Shown here one piece after another: positions 12,301-23,145 of a stretch of DNA of 64,000 bases (positions within the stretch are counted from its first letter, which is position 1; every line of letters starts with the position of its first letter). The position numbers and the translations under genes were made by a program. Below the pieces are notes generated by a model. It had not been told where the DNA came from. It saw nothing but the letters and a program-made list of their open reading frames with translations, and ran no database searches. The DNA is from Bimastos eiseni (taxonomy: Eukaryota > Annelida > Clitellata > Crassiclitellata > Lumbricidae), in the NCBI GenBank assembly GCA_959347315.1, contig OY365819.1, positions 20,100,877 to 20,164,876 on the forward strand, given 5' to 3'.

Positions 12301-15300
12301 CTTGACTTAATATGTATGCCCTGAAGGAAGTTTCCGTGCACTGCGATGCAGAATATTGGCCATTCAGGGACAAATTTATGGCCAGGTTGAGGCACAGTAA
12401 TGAAGTCAGGAGAATGAATATGTCAAAGCGAAAGTGATGAAGCGCTGGTGTACGTGCAATGCAGGGGCAGAATTGCAATCTGTCTACTTTTATTGCCCTC
12501 GTCAGAAAGCCACATTTGAGATGATGCCAATTACTGCCTCAAATTAGATCTTAGATCTTGGTGGAGCTTAGAGACTTTTCATGCAGCTATAGTGTCGCAT
12601 ACGAAACCAGACACTGGGGGAAACAGCTATGAGAGCCGCTATAGAACTATGCAAACTGTTAGTTTACAAAGAAGGGTATGATACCGAGTGGTAGAGCCGT
12701 CGTACGATATCATAGGTCGTTAGTGTGTAACGCTGTCAGTAGATGTAAGTGTGCAAGTTTTCAACAGCGACTGTATACATACGATTTGAATGGATGCTAA
12801 CACCATGCAGGACCTAGTATATTCCAAATGGCTCCCCAGGCAAAGCAAACATGCAATTGGAGCCTTCTGATCAGGGCCGGATTAGCCATAGGGCTAAAGA
12901 CGCTGAAGCTCTTGGCTCCCTGTGGTGACTGATCCAGCCCTGCATCTGTTGTAATATATAATAATGAAAACGTAAATCTTAGAAAATTTCACAGCGCCCA
13001 CAAAAGCCACGTCTGACCCCACTTCGCGGTCTACCCAACGTCTCAAGTTCTCAACCCAATGAGGAACGGTTCAGGAACCAACCAACACATTACGCTCAAT
13101 CGAGTTACCATTATTACGAGTTTTCATAGCAGTCAACCCTGGAAAATTCGAACTTTGGGGAACAGTAGAAATTAAAAACACTTCGATGTACCGATGAATC
13201 GAATTATGGAAGAAACGATCTGTTTAGATTACATATAAAATAGCGCCTTACAAGAACCTCATGGAGACGTTTAATATGCAAGATATTAGATTAGCATCAA
13301 TTCATCACATAACGAAACAAGGTAAAAACATACATAAAACTTCCAAGACTATAAATTCTGTGCTGCTTGTGGTGTTTGGACCGTGATAGCCGAGCCCGCG
13401 AAGCAAATCTCATAGTATAGTGTAGACCTGTGTACATACATATCATAGGTTAGGCCTTCAATAATTCTGTTGCTACACAGGAACCTCGAGCAAGTCCTTC
13501 ACCTAGTAACTCAATACAATCAATGCATTTGTGTGATCGCAAACGTAAGCGTAAAACCGAAATGTCTGCAGCGAACACAAAAGAAGTCGAGCGAACCTGG
13601 CGCTCAATCAAAACAAAAGAGAATCGATAGGATTCAAGATCCAGATAGTAGTACAGATAGACAGGTAGGCAGGCAGGCAGGCAGGCAGGCAGACAGGCAG
13701 GCAGACGGCGAATTAGGATGCTGTTTAAGAGTTGAAGCAGTGAGGGAGGTGAAAGAATAGGAGGAGTCAGGATATGATTTGTAAAAAAGCAGTATTTTCA
13801 ATTTTGAGTGGAAGATCTGTGGAAAGATAACAAGAGGTGAGGTTTCGATGAGATTACAAGATGGGTCAGATATTTCTCTTAATAATGGAGGGATGGGCGG
13901 AATGCGGGAATAGTGTTACGGCGGAAGTAGTTGGACCGTGAACAACTAACGGAGATACGAGGGCTTCATTGGGGAATTGGAGTGTGCTGTATGTGCGTGT
14001 TTTGACGTTATATTCGATTCGCTCAAATGCCCATACATTCAATTCGTTCAGGTATTTGAGCCCCAGTGGAGTGATTTGAGAACTGGAGTGATGTGTTGGT
14101 TTCTGTGGGATTTGGTAACAGCGCGGGCGAGAAAGTTCTGAATGGCTAGGAGGCGGTTTATTTGAGTGGTGTCTATGTTGAGGAAAAGAGTGTTGCAGTG
14201 GTTCAATTCAAACTGAACAACAAAGCTGAATCTACAATCGCCACATCGGCGATTGTAGATTCAGCTTTGAAGTCGAATATAAGGTGGATCTGCGTAGGTC
14301 ACGAATATACTAGATGTATAAGTTATATTGTGAGGGTTGCATGGGGAAATGGAGTGTGTTGTATGTGCGAGATTTGACTTGGTGATGGTTGATGTGAGCG
14401 TAGAAGCTAAGGGTTTGGTGCAACTTAGACCATATATGTGAATTTGCAGGGAATATATGGGTGGATGCAGAGTCAAGATTGAGGAAAAGAGCAATCTATG
14501 ATTTTATTGAGTTGATTACGGGGCCAATAAGAACGGATTCATTTTTAGATGGATTCAGGCACAGGAGATTGGATGTAATCCAGGAGGAGATTTAAGCAAC
14601 CATGTGGAGAAGATGATCGATGGAATTGGAGAAGGAGAAGCTGCTTGGACAGAAGGAGATGAACAATTGGTGTCGTCAGCGTATGGCTCATGGTCAACTG
14701 TGGATTTTGATGAGTGAACTAAGGGGTGGTGTAGAGGATGAACAAGAGGGGCCAGAGAATAGAAGCTTGTGGAACACCGTGGTTGAGAGGACATGATTGA
14801 GATGAAGCTTCCGATGCTTGACGGAGGTAGAGGGAAAAAGGAAAACTTCGTCCTGAGGAGAGCAGTGTTAGTTAAACAGTATCTTGTATAGACAGTCTTT
14901 TGAACATGTTGCTGTCATTGATGTCGAAAGTAGTGGTGGAGCTGCATGGAGGCAAACTATACCCAATTGCGTATCAAAAGAAAGTAAAAATCAACAAAAA
15001 TATTTCAACAATATTTGACGAAATAAAAGAAATTAAAATATTCAACCAAATAATGTGTAAATATAATGAAAGTTTCAGCTTCGTCAGAACAAACTTACTT
15101 AGTACTTCAGTTGCGGTGTATTGATGTTTTTGAGACTCAGAATAGCTAATAAGCTTATATATTAACGGACGATAATTGAACATTTCCTGTTTAAAAACGA
15201 TCTGTTTTTTTCATTTTGCTTTTAAATTACAGTTTAAAATTGAGTACCAAATTTTCAAGGCCAGGGCGGCGCTGGCCTTGAAAATATAGTAGAAAGACTC

Positions 15301-18300
15301 TAAATATGAAGGGGTGTGTACCTTTCTGTACTGGGAAGAAGAGCAACACCCTATGCAGTTGCGTTGCATTGTATGGTATATATGTATATAAATACACCTC
15401 TGTTATTCAGACAAAATAGGGGTGACGAAATTCAGTTTAAGCTTAAGGCACACTTTCTACTAGCCACTGATTATCCACTCATTGAAAAGGTCATGCACGG
15501 TGTTCCATCGAAATCTCCGCATACTCTGACCAGCAATGTATTGGCGTCTCATTATCACATATTTATACAGCAAGGCTTATCCTAGCAGGCTTTGATGAAG
15601 GAGTTTTATACCCTGCAGCGTCTAATCGCTCTCCTACGGCCGCAATTAGGTCTTTTGAATTAATTAGGCGCTTGTAATGGAAGCGTTTCAATGCACCTGG
15701 TTTACAACTGCGCCTACTTAATAATTACTGGCGTCTTCGAGAGCTACGTATAATGAAACGAGAGGCTAATTAATGTTCAATAGAGCGCAGTTATTATTAC
15801 TCAATGATCTCTAATGACCGCCTGTATCATCTATCATTCTGATCACGTTGGTTCTGGAATCTCAGAGAGGAATCGGGAAGACACATGGATCCTATGTCCT
15901 GGCACTATCAGTGGCGCCGATCCAAATATATATGCATATAAAATTATATTTATTGTGTATATATTGCATATATATAGGCCTATGTTGTATATATATAATG
16001 CATGTGTATGCTTTATATATTCTATGTTCAGAAGAATTGAGGCGTGTGTGTGGTGGACACTGGTCTATCGGACGATGGTCAATTGGTGCGGCTATTCTCG
16101 ATCAGCTTCGGTGACAGGGTCTATAGCGGCTACAAGGGAAGAAGAAGGGTACGAGGAAAGGGAGAAGATGGAGGCGGAAGAAGACGAAGTGCACAGAGGA
16201 AGAGAGGGTGATGGATTGAGACAGAGGAGTAGGAAGGAGCGGATACGGAGCAGGGTGAAAGGGTGCAATTAGACAAAAAAAACAAGGCTGCAGAAGAAGG
16301 GTTTGAAACAGTGAAGGATTGATAAATTAAAAGATGGCGCTAGAGAGAATAATAAAAGGAGCAGGATGAAGAGGAGGAGCTTGGAGGGTAACAAAGAGGG
16401 TCACATAGGTCGATGAATAAAATTCAAATGAAGGGACGAATGGACGAATGAGTGAGGGTACGAAAGAAAGAATAAGCGAATGAGAGGTGGAGATATAAAA
16501 CGACGGGTGGAAAAAATGAATAATTATTTCTTATGACTCATTGGACGTTAACGGAACCAAATGACAATGGGGAAAAATGAAGGAAAGAAATAAGACAGGA
16601 ACTGGAGAATAACGGAGGAATAAACAGAGAAAGGAACGAAGGAACAACAGAGGAACGAAATGAACGCAGATTTCTCGGCCCCATTGTTGGTCATGTATTG
16701 ATGACTTCAGTTACGTTTGATAGATCAATGATATCCTTCGCATATCTCAGATAGATTGTCTTTTCTTGTAAGCAATCCACACCAGAGGCCAGTCATTAAT
16801 CGTCGCCAAGAGGCACATCGCTTTACTTTGACACGACTGCTTTATTTTCCTCGTATTCCAAACTGACTCATTCTCTTTCCAGTTTAGTTCCCTTTGTCCC
16901 TGGCATCCCCAAATGGTCCATTTTCTTTCCGGCAGTCCCACTGAGAGAAAAGTAGGAGACAGATTTATCCCGTTCTTGAAGGGTCTACTGTCCGTTCAGC
17001 CGAAAGGGACACGTATCGAATTCGCGATAGGCTGATCCAGCGAGGCTTATAAGACTCACTCTTTATTGCTCATCCATAATAATACCAGTCAAAGATTGTA
17101 GACCTATACGCAGCAACGAAGAACGATTCTTGCGATAACCCTTAATGGTGGAGCGTATACACAGTGCTCGTGCATAATGTCACTTCGGTCTATATAATAT
17201 TATACATAATTATATTTATAATATTATGCGTATTATATATGTATGCATAGGTTCTGTGTGTGTGTTTGCATATATGAGTGTGCATGTTTGTGTTTGGGCG
17301 GGTGTGTGTGTGTGTGTGTGAGTGTGTGTGTGTATAACACCAAGTCAGCATTTACATTGTAGCCAACGCCAAACTACACCTATATATAGGCATTCAAACA
17401 CCAGCTGAAAACTTTCCCAATGTTCTCATTGGATTTGCTTTCTTCGAATAATCTAAAGTATTGTAATGCTGTGCAGGTTAGCACCACGTGCTGTGAGAGG
17501 ATAAATCCAGATATCTAGAGGAAGTCGCTTACACGTTGGTGCTCAAGTTTCAGCATGACGCTGTGCGTTGAGAAACAAAGGCGGCTTCTGACAACGGCGT
17601 AAACATGAAAGTGATTATACGGGTGGACGCTTTTGGTCACAGTCAAAGCCCCTTCAGTCTATTCCATCCACTCATCTGAATTTCTTGCGCTTCCAGCCTT
17701 CTATATATACTGCATAATAATAAACAAAAAAGCCAAATTAAATTAAAAAGATAAAGAAAATCAATAGGAAAAATTACTAAATAGAATCAAGGAACGATTG
17801 AACGATAAGACCCAAACAAGGAGTTTTGTTTATATGCATGGGTTCCTCCAGTTGAAATAGCCTACCTGTCCCACTTCGAGTGGAGCTACTAGTTCTTTCC
17901 TCTGCTCAGTTTCGGAGGAACTTGAAGACCTTCCTATTTACAACGTAGCCGCCGACTTGTATCGGTATCGCCACGGATTTTGAGCGGCGCTCTAAAACTG
18001 TACTCAGGCAGTGCCAGTGCCAAGACTAGATAAAGAAGGAGGGCTACGCTAATGATCTTTGTTATCACACAGCGTCGTTAAACTGCCACTACCTCCACCA
18101 CCATAATTTAATATAGAATCGATGATAAATAGTGCAAGTGTATGTTTTGAATACCTTGCCAGGTGACGAGTAGAGCTGGAGGCATGACCGTAACAGCCAT
18201 GACCATCTGAAGAGCGGACAGGGAGGCAGAGAAGTAGAAGAGGGTGTGATGTAGACGACGGTCCCAGGCAACGGCCAGACACGTGACCAGACCACCCACG

Positions 18301-18605
18301 AAGGTTGCCACAGGGAGAAACCCACCCACGACGACCAGCAGAGGCCACCACGGCGACGAGGACAACGATACGGAGGAGGGACCAGGCCCCTGTCCTCTGT
18401 CCTGCTGCTGATCATGGTCCTCCCATTCTTCGTCCTGTGTGTTTGAGGTGGTCGCTAGTGTCTGGTTGTAATCCACTGGTACGAGTGTGTCTGGTTCGAC
18501 TGTGATATTATAAAGGCGTCTGTTCTGGTTCAGTTCGCCGTAAATTGTCTGATACAGGAAGCTAGTGTTCATGAGGATTTCCATTTGAAAGGTCCGTAAC
18601 CTCAA
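935..18605 (-). CDS. Divergent aminergic-like rhodopsin-family GPCR, two exons, 571 aa
   Basis: Exon 1 is 18605-18155 (ATG at 18605, donor CAAG|GTATTC). Exon 2 is 2199-935 (acceptor TTTCGTTAAG|GT). Phases 1 and 2 join to give 571 residues. Seen: an extracellular N-tail with sequons at N13, N33 and N47; TM1 ~86-113; TM2 ~121-148; TM3 ~160-183; W208 (4.50) in TM4; TM5 with S255 (5.46) and P259 (5.50); ICL3 of ~200 residues with an 11-residue Glu run; W497-L-P499 in TM6; W527 and Y530 (7.40, 7.43) in TM7. C160 (3.25) and C240 in ECL2 can form the usual disulfide. D167 (3.32), the amine-binding Asp, and C171 (3.36) are present. Odd: N1.50 is G105, D2.50 is Q133, R3.50 is A185 (MDAF instead of DRY), and NPxxY is GALAN at 536-540. 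Family membership is clear. The exact ligand class is not. There is no in-frame stop, so a recent pseudogene is unlikely but not excluded. Signalling ability is inferred to be altered or absent. Confidence 0.82.
2228..2350. repeat. (ATC)n microsatellite just upstream of the GPCR 3' splice site
   Basis: An almost pure CAT/ATC trinucleotide array with short CAC interruptions. On the minus strand it reads (GAT)n. It ends about 30 bases before the inferred acceptor of GPCR exon 2 at 2200, so it occupies the normal branch-point area. Confidence 0.9.
2965..3801. mobile_element. Tc1/mariner-type non-autonomous DNA element
   Basis: The terminal inverted repeats are CACTGTGTCCGGAAATAAAG at the left and its near-complement CTTTATTTCCGAACACAGTG at the right. 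Similarity continues inward through the GGGACC and CTAATGAT blocks. Both ends are flanked by TA, the expected target duplication of this superfamily, although both sit in (TA)n sequence. The element is 837 bases and has no transposase ORF. Confidence 0.82.
3575..3692 (-). repeat. tRNA-like (SINE-type) segment inside the Tc1/mariner-like element
   Basis: On the minus strand, a box-A-like GGTTAGAGTGGTCAG is followed about 35 bases later by a good box B, GGTTCGACCCTC. No full cloverleaf closes: there is no proper acceptor stem, so it is not called a tRNA gene. Best read as a tRNA-derived SINE head or internal polymerase III promoter remnant. Confidence 0.45.
3802..5590. other. GPCR intron sequence without a recognised gene
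   Basis: Contains (TA)n at ~3818-3870, a TCTC/TGTC pyrimidine-rich stretch at ~3895-4260 and otherwise unique-looking sequence. ORFs at 4966-5238 and 5311-5568 resemble no family I know and have no codon or splice support. Confidence 0.4.
5592..5850 (+). mobile_element. 3' end of a non-LTR retrotransposon (reverse transcriptase C-terminus)
   Basis: The plus-strand reading frame gives FFGHVLQSDGMEKEM, then GRPRKKWTDEI, then MSLEELRDATSERKTWRRL and a stop at 5845-5847. The FGH...GRPRKRW.D..R...W motif order is the usual end of a LINE ORF2 after the RT domain. Only the tail is present, which fits 5' truncation. A related, broken copy lies at ~52190-52440 on the minus strand. Confidence 0.75.
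6640..7400 (-). pseudogene. Degenerate hAT transposase, dimerisation domain
   Basis: On the minus strand the frame gives LFPNLIGAMRIFLS then CASAER (expected ASxERSFS). A frameshift follows, then FSVLK, a stop, IKNYQRATICKNRVNGLVILAIE in shortened form of the family's 'RIKNYLRSTM...RLNGLALLAIE' end. Upstream there are further breaks (~7135-7400). This is the C-terminal dimerisation region of a hAT transposase, inactivated by at least one frameshift and one stop. Confidence 0.7.
7590..8160. repeat. CATA-type tetranucleotide array, ~570 bp
   Basis: Imperfect (CATA)n with CACG, CATG and CAAA variants. Because four does not divide by three, all three frames on each strand stay open, giving overlapping ORFs of Met-Tyr-Val-Cys or His-Thr-Tyr-Ile. 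These are not genes. Confidence 0.95.
8774..9050 (+). repeat. 21 bp minisatellite, ~13 copies
   Basis: The unit is GTTGCCTATGTTGTGACTGG plus one base. The period of 21 keeps one frame open and encodes a VAYVVTG heptad within an ORF at 8771-9100. Copies differ by single bases, some at first codon positions (GTT/ATT, GTT/GCT). A coding role is unsupported. Confidence 0.9.
9420..9990. repeat. GAAC/GGAA purine-rich low-complexity tract
   Basis: Diverged tetranucleotide-like sequence (aacgaaggaac, gaaagaac) rich in A and G on the plus strand. Pyrimidine-only shadow ORFs of Ser, Leu and Phe arise on the minus strand. Confidence 0.8.
10000..11215. other. GPCR intron sequence, nothing recognised
   Basis: A TA/GT-rich patch lies at ~10600-10655. 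Otherwise I see no domain, RNA gene or repeat structure that I can name. Confidence 0.4.
11225..11515 (+). repeat. Left arm of a ~290 bp inverted repeat pair
   Basis: Begins CTGGCCTTGAAAATTTGGTA and matches, in reverse complement and with high similarity, 14983-15272. Shared blocks include CTGTAATTTGAAAGC, ACAGATCGTTTTTAAAC, TGTTCAATTATCGTCCG, CTGAGTCTCGAAAACATCA and AAGTACTAAGTAAGT. Confidence 0.85.
11960..12049 (-). mobile_element. One end of a hAT-type element
   Basis: Read on the minus strand it starts CAGTGGTCACCAACCCGTGG, a typical hAT terminus, followed by GCTCGCGAGC. I could not find the partner terminus, so the element is truncated or too diverged. Confidence 0.45.
12872..12942. mobile_element. 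Very short hAT-type MITE remnant
   Basis: CAGGGCCGGATTAGCC at the left and GATCCAGCCCTG at the right form imperfect inverted ends 71 bases apart. Flanks CTTCTGAT and CATCTGTT agree at 6 of 8 positions, a weak target duplication. Confidence 0.5.
13657..13706. repeat. (GGCA)n microsatellite
   Basis: Short GGCA/GACA tetranucleotide run within otherwise ordinary sequence. Confidence 0.85.
13780..14800 (-). pseudogene. L2-like LINE reverse transcriptase fragment, multiply broken
   Basis: On the minus strand, frames joined by eye show GVPQASILGPLLFILYT near 14780-14730, YADDT at ~14690, SIDHLLHMVA and ISSWITSNLLCLNPSK at ~14620-14530, then AHINHH, and later INRLLAIQNFLARAVTK and HITPVLKSLHW at ~14150-14060. 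This is the catalytic YADD and C-terminal order of L2/CR1-type RT. Several frameshifts and stops make it dead. A perfect hairpin (14221-14269) interrupts it where an LDYCNS motif is expected. Confidence 0.8.
14221..14269. repeat. Perfect 22 bp inverted repeat with 5-base loop
   Basis: The arm 14221-14242 (starts CAAAGCTGAATCTACAATCG) is the exact reverse complement of 14248-14269. The loop is ACATC. The hairpin lies within a dead LINE fragment and no other palindrome of this quality stands next to it. Confidence 0.95.
14983..15272 (-). repeat. Right arm of the ~290 bp inverted repeat pair
   Basis: Reverse-complement partner of 11225-11515. It ends ACCAAATTTTCAAGGCCAG. Directly after it, 15273-15290 holds a second short copy of the terminus in the opposite direction (CTGGCCTTGAAAATA). 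The arms enclose about 3.5 kb. Confidence 0.85.
15300..18050. other. GPCR intron, 5' part, no gene recognised
   Basis: Contains TA-rich sequence at ~15920-16020, a purine-rich low-complexity stretch at ~16130-16660 and a TG/GTGT-rich stretch at ~17250-17335. ORFs at 15814-16272 and 15316-15585 have no recognisable domain. Confidence 0.4.
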
Positions 18606-18659
18606 CGGGCCACCGGATCAACACTCCCAGATCTACCCTTTCGGATCTACACTTTGACT

Positions 18660-18800
18660 GTTGTCGACAATTAAATTGTCTCTTGGATTTCCATTGATTA
18701 ATCGTAATTGTTATCGTAATCTCCAAACTTCTAAAGCGTCACTTGAAAGCGAAGCGCAGGATACCAGCTTATTCATGAGCGCTGCGTCGATTCAGAGGGG
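18660..18800. repeat. SINE-like dispersed sequence, also near 36275-36350
   Basis: The stretch AATCTCCAAACTTCTAAAGC ... GAAAGCGAAGC ... CACCAGCTT-like (here TACCAGCTT) recurs in intron 1 of CFAP157 at ~36280-36345 as TAGTCTCCTAACTTTTAAAG ... GAAAGCCAAGC ... CACCAGCTT, and more weakly at ~2520-2590. It is a dispersed short repeat of unknown family. Confidence 0.5.
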
Positions 18801-19619
18801 TAGTCCAAGAAGTAGTCCGAGAATCATCACATTAGGCTACTGTTGACTAGTGTTCATTGTGGAAGTAGCGTTTGTCGACAAAGATCGGGATGGGCGTTTT
18901 TGCTGTTGTTGATGTGGCAGAATGGAAACCAAGATACCGTCGATTATCTTACGGAAATATGGATGTTTTAATTAAATTACGTTTGCCTCTGTTCCGTCAG
19001 AAAGTTTCGTCTTGAATGTTGAAAATGTTCTCACATTCGAACAACGGTGACCGACTTCTGTTAAACAAACAAAACGTTTTGCAAGTTCTGGCAGTCGTTC
19101 AAACATCAACTCGACATTCAAGACACTGCAAAACAAACAACATTAAATTACAGAGAACATCAAACAAGCAGACTCCGATTTACTCAGCATTTAGAAGACA
19201 TTGCTGTTTAATCGTTACATAAAAAGAACAAATTCTGTTATAATTTCACAGCTATGGTAAATATACCCTGCCAGTATATGCACACGCATTTGATGGAACC
19301 CACATATATGGGCTATGAGTATTCTCATAAAAGGAATATGAGACCAATGTGGAAAAGATGGCATGGGTCTGATTCACCTTCGAACCCACGAGCTCCGATA
19401 AACAGCTGGCAATCGCTGCTCATGTTTACGTCTTCAATCAAAGCCGACAATAACTCAATCCTCTCTACGATTTCCGTGATTACTCGCCCTCTAACTGTTC
19501 GCATTCTGAACACAGTCAACTGTCTCACCGCTTGATTATGCTTTGACGGATTTAGTCGGTCTTCCTGGGGCTAAAAAAAGTAGAGAGATTACAAAACGAA
19601 AAACAACCTACTCTCTGGC

Positions 19620-19935
19620 GTGGGTAGCTCCGTTGTATTTTATATTCCTTGGTCTCTTCACTCCCTGGACTCTCCGATCGGCAGCCAGAGACCTCGTGGC
19701 TGTTCCCGCATTCGCTGGTGTCACTGAGCAACCAAGAAGCTTTGTCTATGTCGGCCCCTCTCTAATTGGAACCATCTTCTGCAAGAACTGCAGCCTTCCT
19801 CTGGTATCCATTTAATTTGTAAGACACAGACTTGGATAGGGCGCGTCTCTGAATCTCTGAGTGGCGCTAAATAACTGTTCAATTACATTTACAAAGCAAT
19901 ATTTTTGAGCACAGTAGGCCTAAAATAAAAGTGTA
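19620..19935 (+). mobile_element. LINE (L2/CR1-like) 3' tail
   Basis: The frames contain the diverged end of the RT C-terminus (VGPSLIGT for the usual VGPSLWNS, then LPQEL-like and SIHL-like segments). The non-coding tail is GAGTGGCGCTAAATAACTGT..., like other tails in this window that carry 'GGCGCTATATAAAT'. It is truncated and decayed. Confidence 0.5.
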
Positions 19936-20639
19936 TTCATTCATTCATTACGAGAAGTATTGCATAGCGCCTCTTCAAGGTGACTACTCAGAGGCGCTCG
20001 CAACCCCAGCGCTGCCAAATAAAACAGTCTTAATCGAGCCAAACAGGCCCAACCCAGCGTTGGTGTTTACACGCCAAAGCGCCACCTAGCCTCCCTGTAC
20101 GTACAGAGTCAACTCCTCGACCATGCTCGTGAAGTCTAGTAGCACATGTGCTACTGTAATTTCGCTCAGACAAGTGTTAACCCAGGCTAATCATGTTGTT
20201 GCAACATGCTTCAATCGCAAGTAATTACAACCATTTATATGGCGCCGTCAGTAGCGAGGAGCAACTTTTATGGTGCTTTAGACGACAGTTCGCTTGCAAA
20301 TGATAAAACTGATTCTCGAAATTGCATAGAAAGTACGATTGAAGTAGTAAATGACATCAAAGAGTATTCATTTCATGTAATTTCATTGTAAAATATATGA
20401 TGCAGTTTAAGACACATGATTTTATATATAATATGCATAATTATATTATATTTAAGCCATTGCAATTGTAATGTGGCTTACGCCCCTAAAACTAGCGCAA
20501 CTGAAACTCACCCTTTGTCATCAGTTCGCCTGTCAGCATCCCATCCGTGGCTGCTACTGCTGCTGGCAGTTGACATCAAGTCTGTTTTCATCGATGCCAT
20601 CACACGCTGTCCCAATGCTACAGCATGGTTCAAAGAGAG

Positions 20640-20679
20640 CGCGAGAGAGATGGGAGGAGGGAGAGAGAACGAGAGAGAG

Positions 20680-20719
<40 letters not shown>

Positions 20720-20762
20720 GTGAAAGAGATAGAGAGAGAGCAAGGAAGAGGGAGAGAGACGC
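20640..20762. repeat. (GA)n microsatellite
   Basis: GAGA-rich tract with few interruptions. It gives shadow ORFs of Arg-Glu and Ser-Leu. Confidence 0.9.
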
Positions 20763-20764
20763 CT

Positions 20765-22700
20765 CCTAGCGCAGGATCCAATTTGCTCAGTAGCATCCCT
20801 GCAGGAAGTCAATGACTCCCTAAACGTGTGGGCTGTATACATGTACTTTGCAATATAGGTGACAACAGCGCACACTGCACAACCTATATACATATATATA
20901 TGTGTATATATATACACAACTTGTCCACTCATTCCTTATATAAAATTGGTCCTACTGATAGCCAAGATGCGTAAGGCATATGCGGCAACAGAAAATGCCA
21001 AATATATCATAATGTCATAAACAAACATGCAATTCTACATAACATACATATATATATATATATAAGCTGCGCATATGTATATACATATATATATACATGT
21101 AAATATGTACATATGAAACCTGACATTTGCATAGAACCCTTTCGTGATCATCTGTAAGGCTCCAACGGCTTACGTGTCATATCGGACGGAGATATGGTCA
21201 GCGAAATTGGACTTCATTATCTGCGGCGGCGGACGTCTTATTTATTTATGTCTCTTACAACCTCACAATCATCAATAGTCAGCATACGGATGCAGTCTCC
21301 TATTCATATCGCCTTAGTACGTCCATTTATATATACATCTATATATCGATAAATATCGGTATTTATATATATATAATTATATGTATATATAAGAGCTGCG
21401 GTGGTCAGCGATTAATTGATCTATTCATCGTTGAATCAAATTGATTTTTAACGATTAGTTGAAGAGTGCCTGTTATATTCGATGGTTTCCCCGGTGTTAT
21501 AGCCCTTAATTAATAAATCGAACATCACTTACTCATTTACATATTTACGATGTAAAATTTTAAAAAACCTGCTAATTCTGCCAATACGACATTGTGTTGG
21601 AAGCTAAATTACCGTTTTCTGAAAGTTGTCTCACTGATCAAAACTGTTCTGTTCATTTCAATTCAATGTATTGTTGCCATACAGTTTAGACACACACTGT
21701 ACACTTGTAGGTTTAAAGCAGCCTAGGTACAGATACTAACTCCAGTAGTGTGCATTGAACAAGGAACACTTTCAGCAATGTAGGGCCTATATATTGGACA
21801 ACAATCTACCACCTCAGTTGTACAATACAATAAACATTTAACTAGCTTTACAGAAGCGCACTTTCGGTGTCATTTTAAGCAAAGTACTTTGTTAGATATA
21901 CAGACTTTTGCCCTTAATGACTAGAAGAGTCACTGGGGCAGGCTGACGCACACACGCTGACCCAACCAACAGATTCTCGACTATAGCGTTGATAGGGACA
22001 TCAAATTCGAAGAAGCTTCTGCAGTGCGGCGGATGGAATGTCCGATGCTACGGCCTACAGAAGTTGTACGGAAGATTATTCCTTATCCAGCTGAAGAGCA
22101 AATAAAATTCAATCTTTCGGATATTTCTCACTCCATCCCATGATGTTCCTGCAGTTCCGTGTGAGATTTGCTTTTTCTTTAGCTCAGTCAACAGAATATT
22201 GTGTTGTTTACATGAAAAAAGGCATAGCTAGACAGTCTAGCATCATTATGGTATTATCAGTGCATGATCAATTTACAATGAAGACATAATTGTGAACTGG
22301 AACACGTGAACAAGACATCTAATATGAATAAACAACTGCTAGTTAACAAGAAAATAGCCGCTCTAAACAACATCCACTTTAGCCTGTCTACATGTCTACT
22401 GCCTGACGACTTAGATCTTGGCCCTTATCCAGTTGTCTGGATAAAGAGTCTGTGAATGAGCTGGTTCCCGCGACTTCGCTTTTGTGGGCTCTGTATACAG
22501 AAAGTCGAGTTTACGATTACGACGCCACTAAATATTAATGAAACTAATATAAACAGATAAGTGATGAAGCATTTTAAGTATGCATTGGGGAATACATTCG
22601 ATCTCAATTAGGGCCAAACTATAAATTAATTCTTAATTCTTAAATAGTAGACTATCAAAAATATTTATTCTTTGTTAACAACCCAAATGCATGGACTGAA
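20765..22700. other. Intergenic, no gene recognised
   Basis: Several (TA)n/ATAT patches (20886-20918, 21048-21110, 21330-21392) in AT-rich sequence. I can name nothing else. Confidence 0.4.
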
Positions 22701-22719
22701 AAAAAACAGGACAAAAATG

Positions 22720-23145
22720 ATCAGATGGAGGTAGAGAGGATGGAAGATAGGAAAGAGGAGTAGATAGAAAAACGGATGAATGAATGAATGGACGGGTGCA
22801 TGGATGTATGAATGGATACATGGATGAATTAATGGATGAATAAATGGATGGATGAGTGGATTGGTGGATGGATGAAAAAATGAATAGAGAGAGACGAGAG
22901 CGAAACAGAGACAGACAGAGAGATAGACAGAGAGAGAGAGAGAGAGGAAGTGAGAGACGGAGACAGAGGGACAGAGACGGTGACAAAAAGAGGGAGACAT
23001 AAACAGAGACAGAGAAACAGAGACAGAGACAGAGAGAGACAGAGACAAAGACAGAGACAGACAGACAGAAACAGACAGACAGAGACAGACAGAGATAGAC
23101 AGACAGAGAGACAGAGACAGAGACAGAGACAGACGAGGGAAGATC
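22720..23145. repeat. GGAT then GACA/GAGA simple-sequence tract
   Basis: A (GGAT/GAAT)n part at ~22770-22880 grades into (GACAGA)n at ~22890-23135. All ORFs here are low-complexity shadows. Confidence 0.9.

Noticed and set aside
14221..14269. A microRNA precursor
   Set aside because: The hairpin is perfect with a 5-base loop and a 22-base stem, too short for a usual animal precursor, and it lies in a dead LINE. Small RNA data would be needed.
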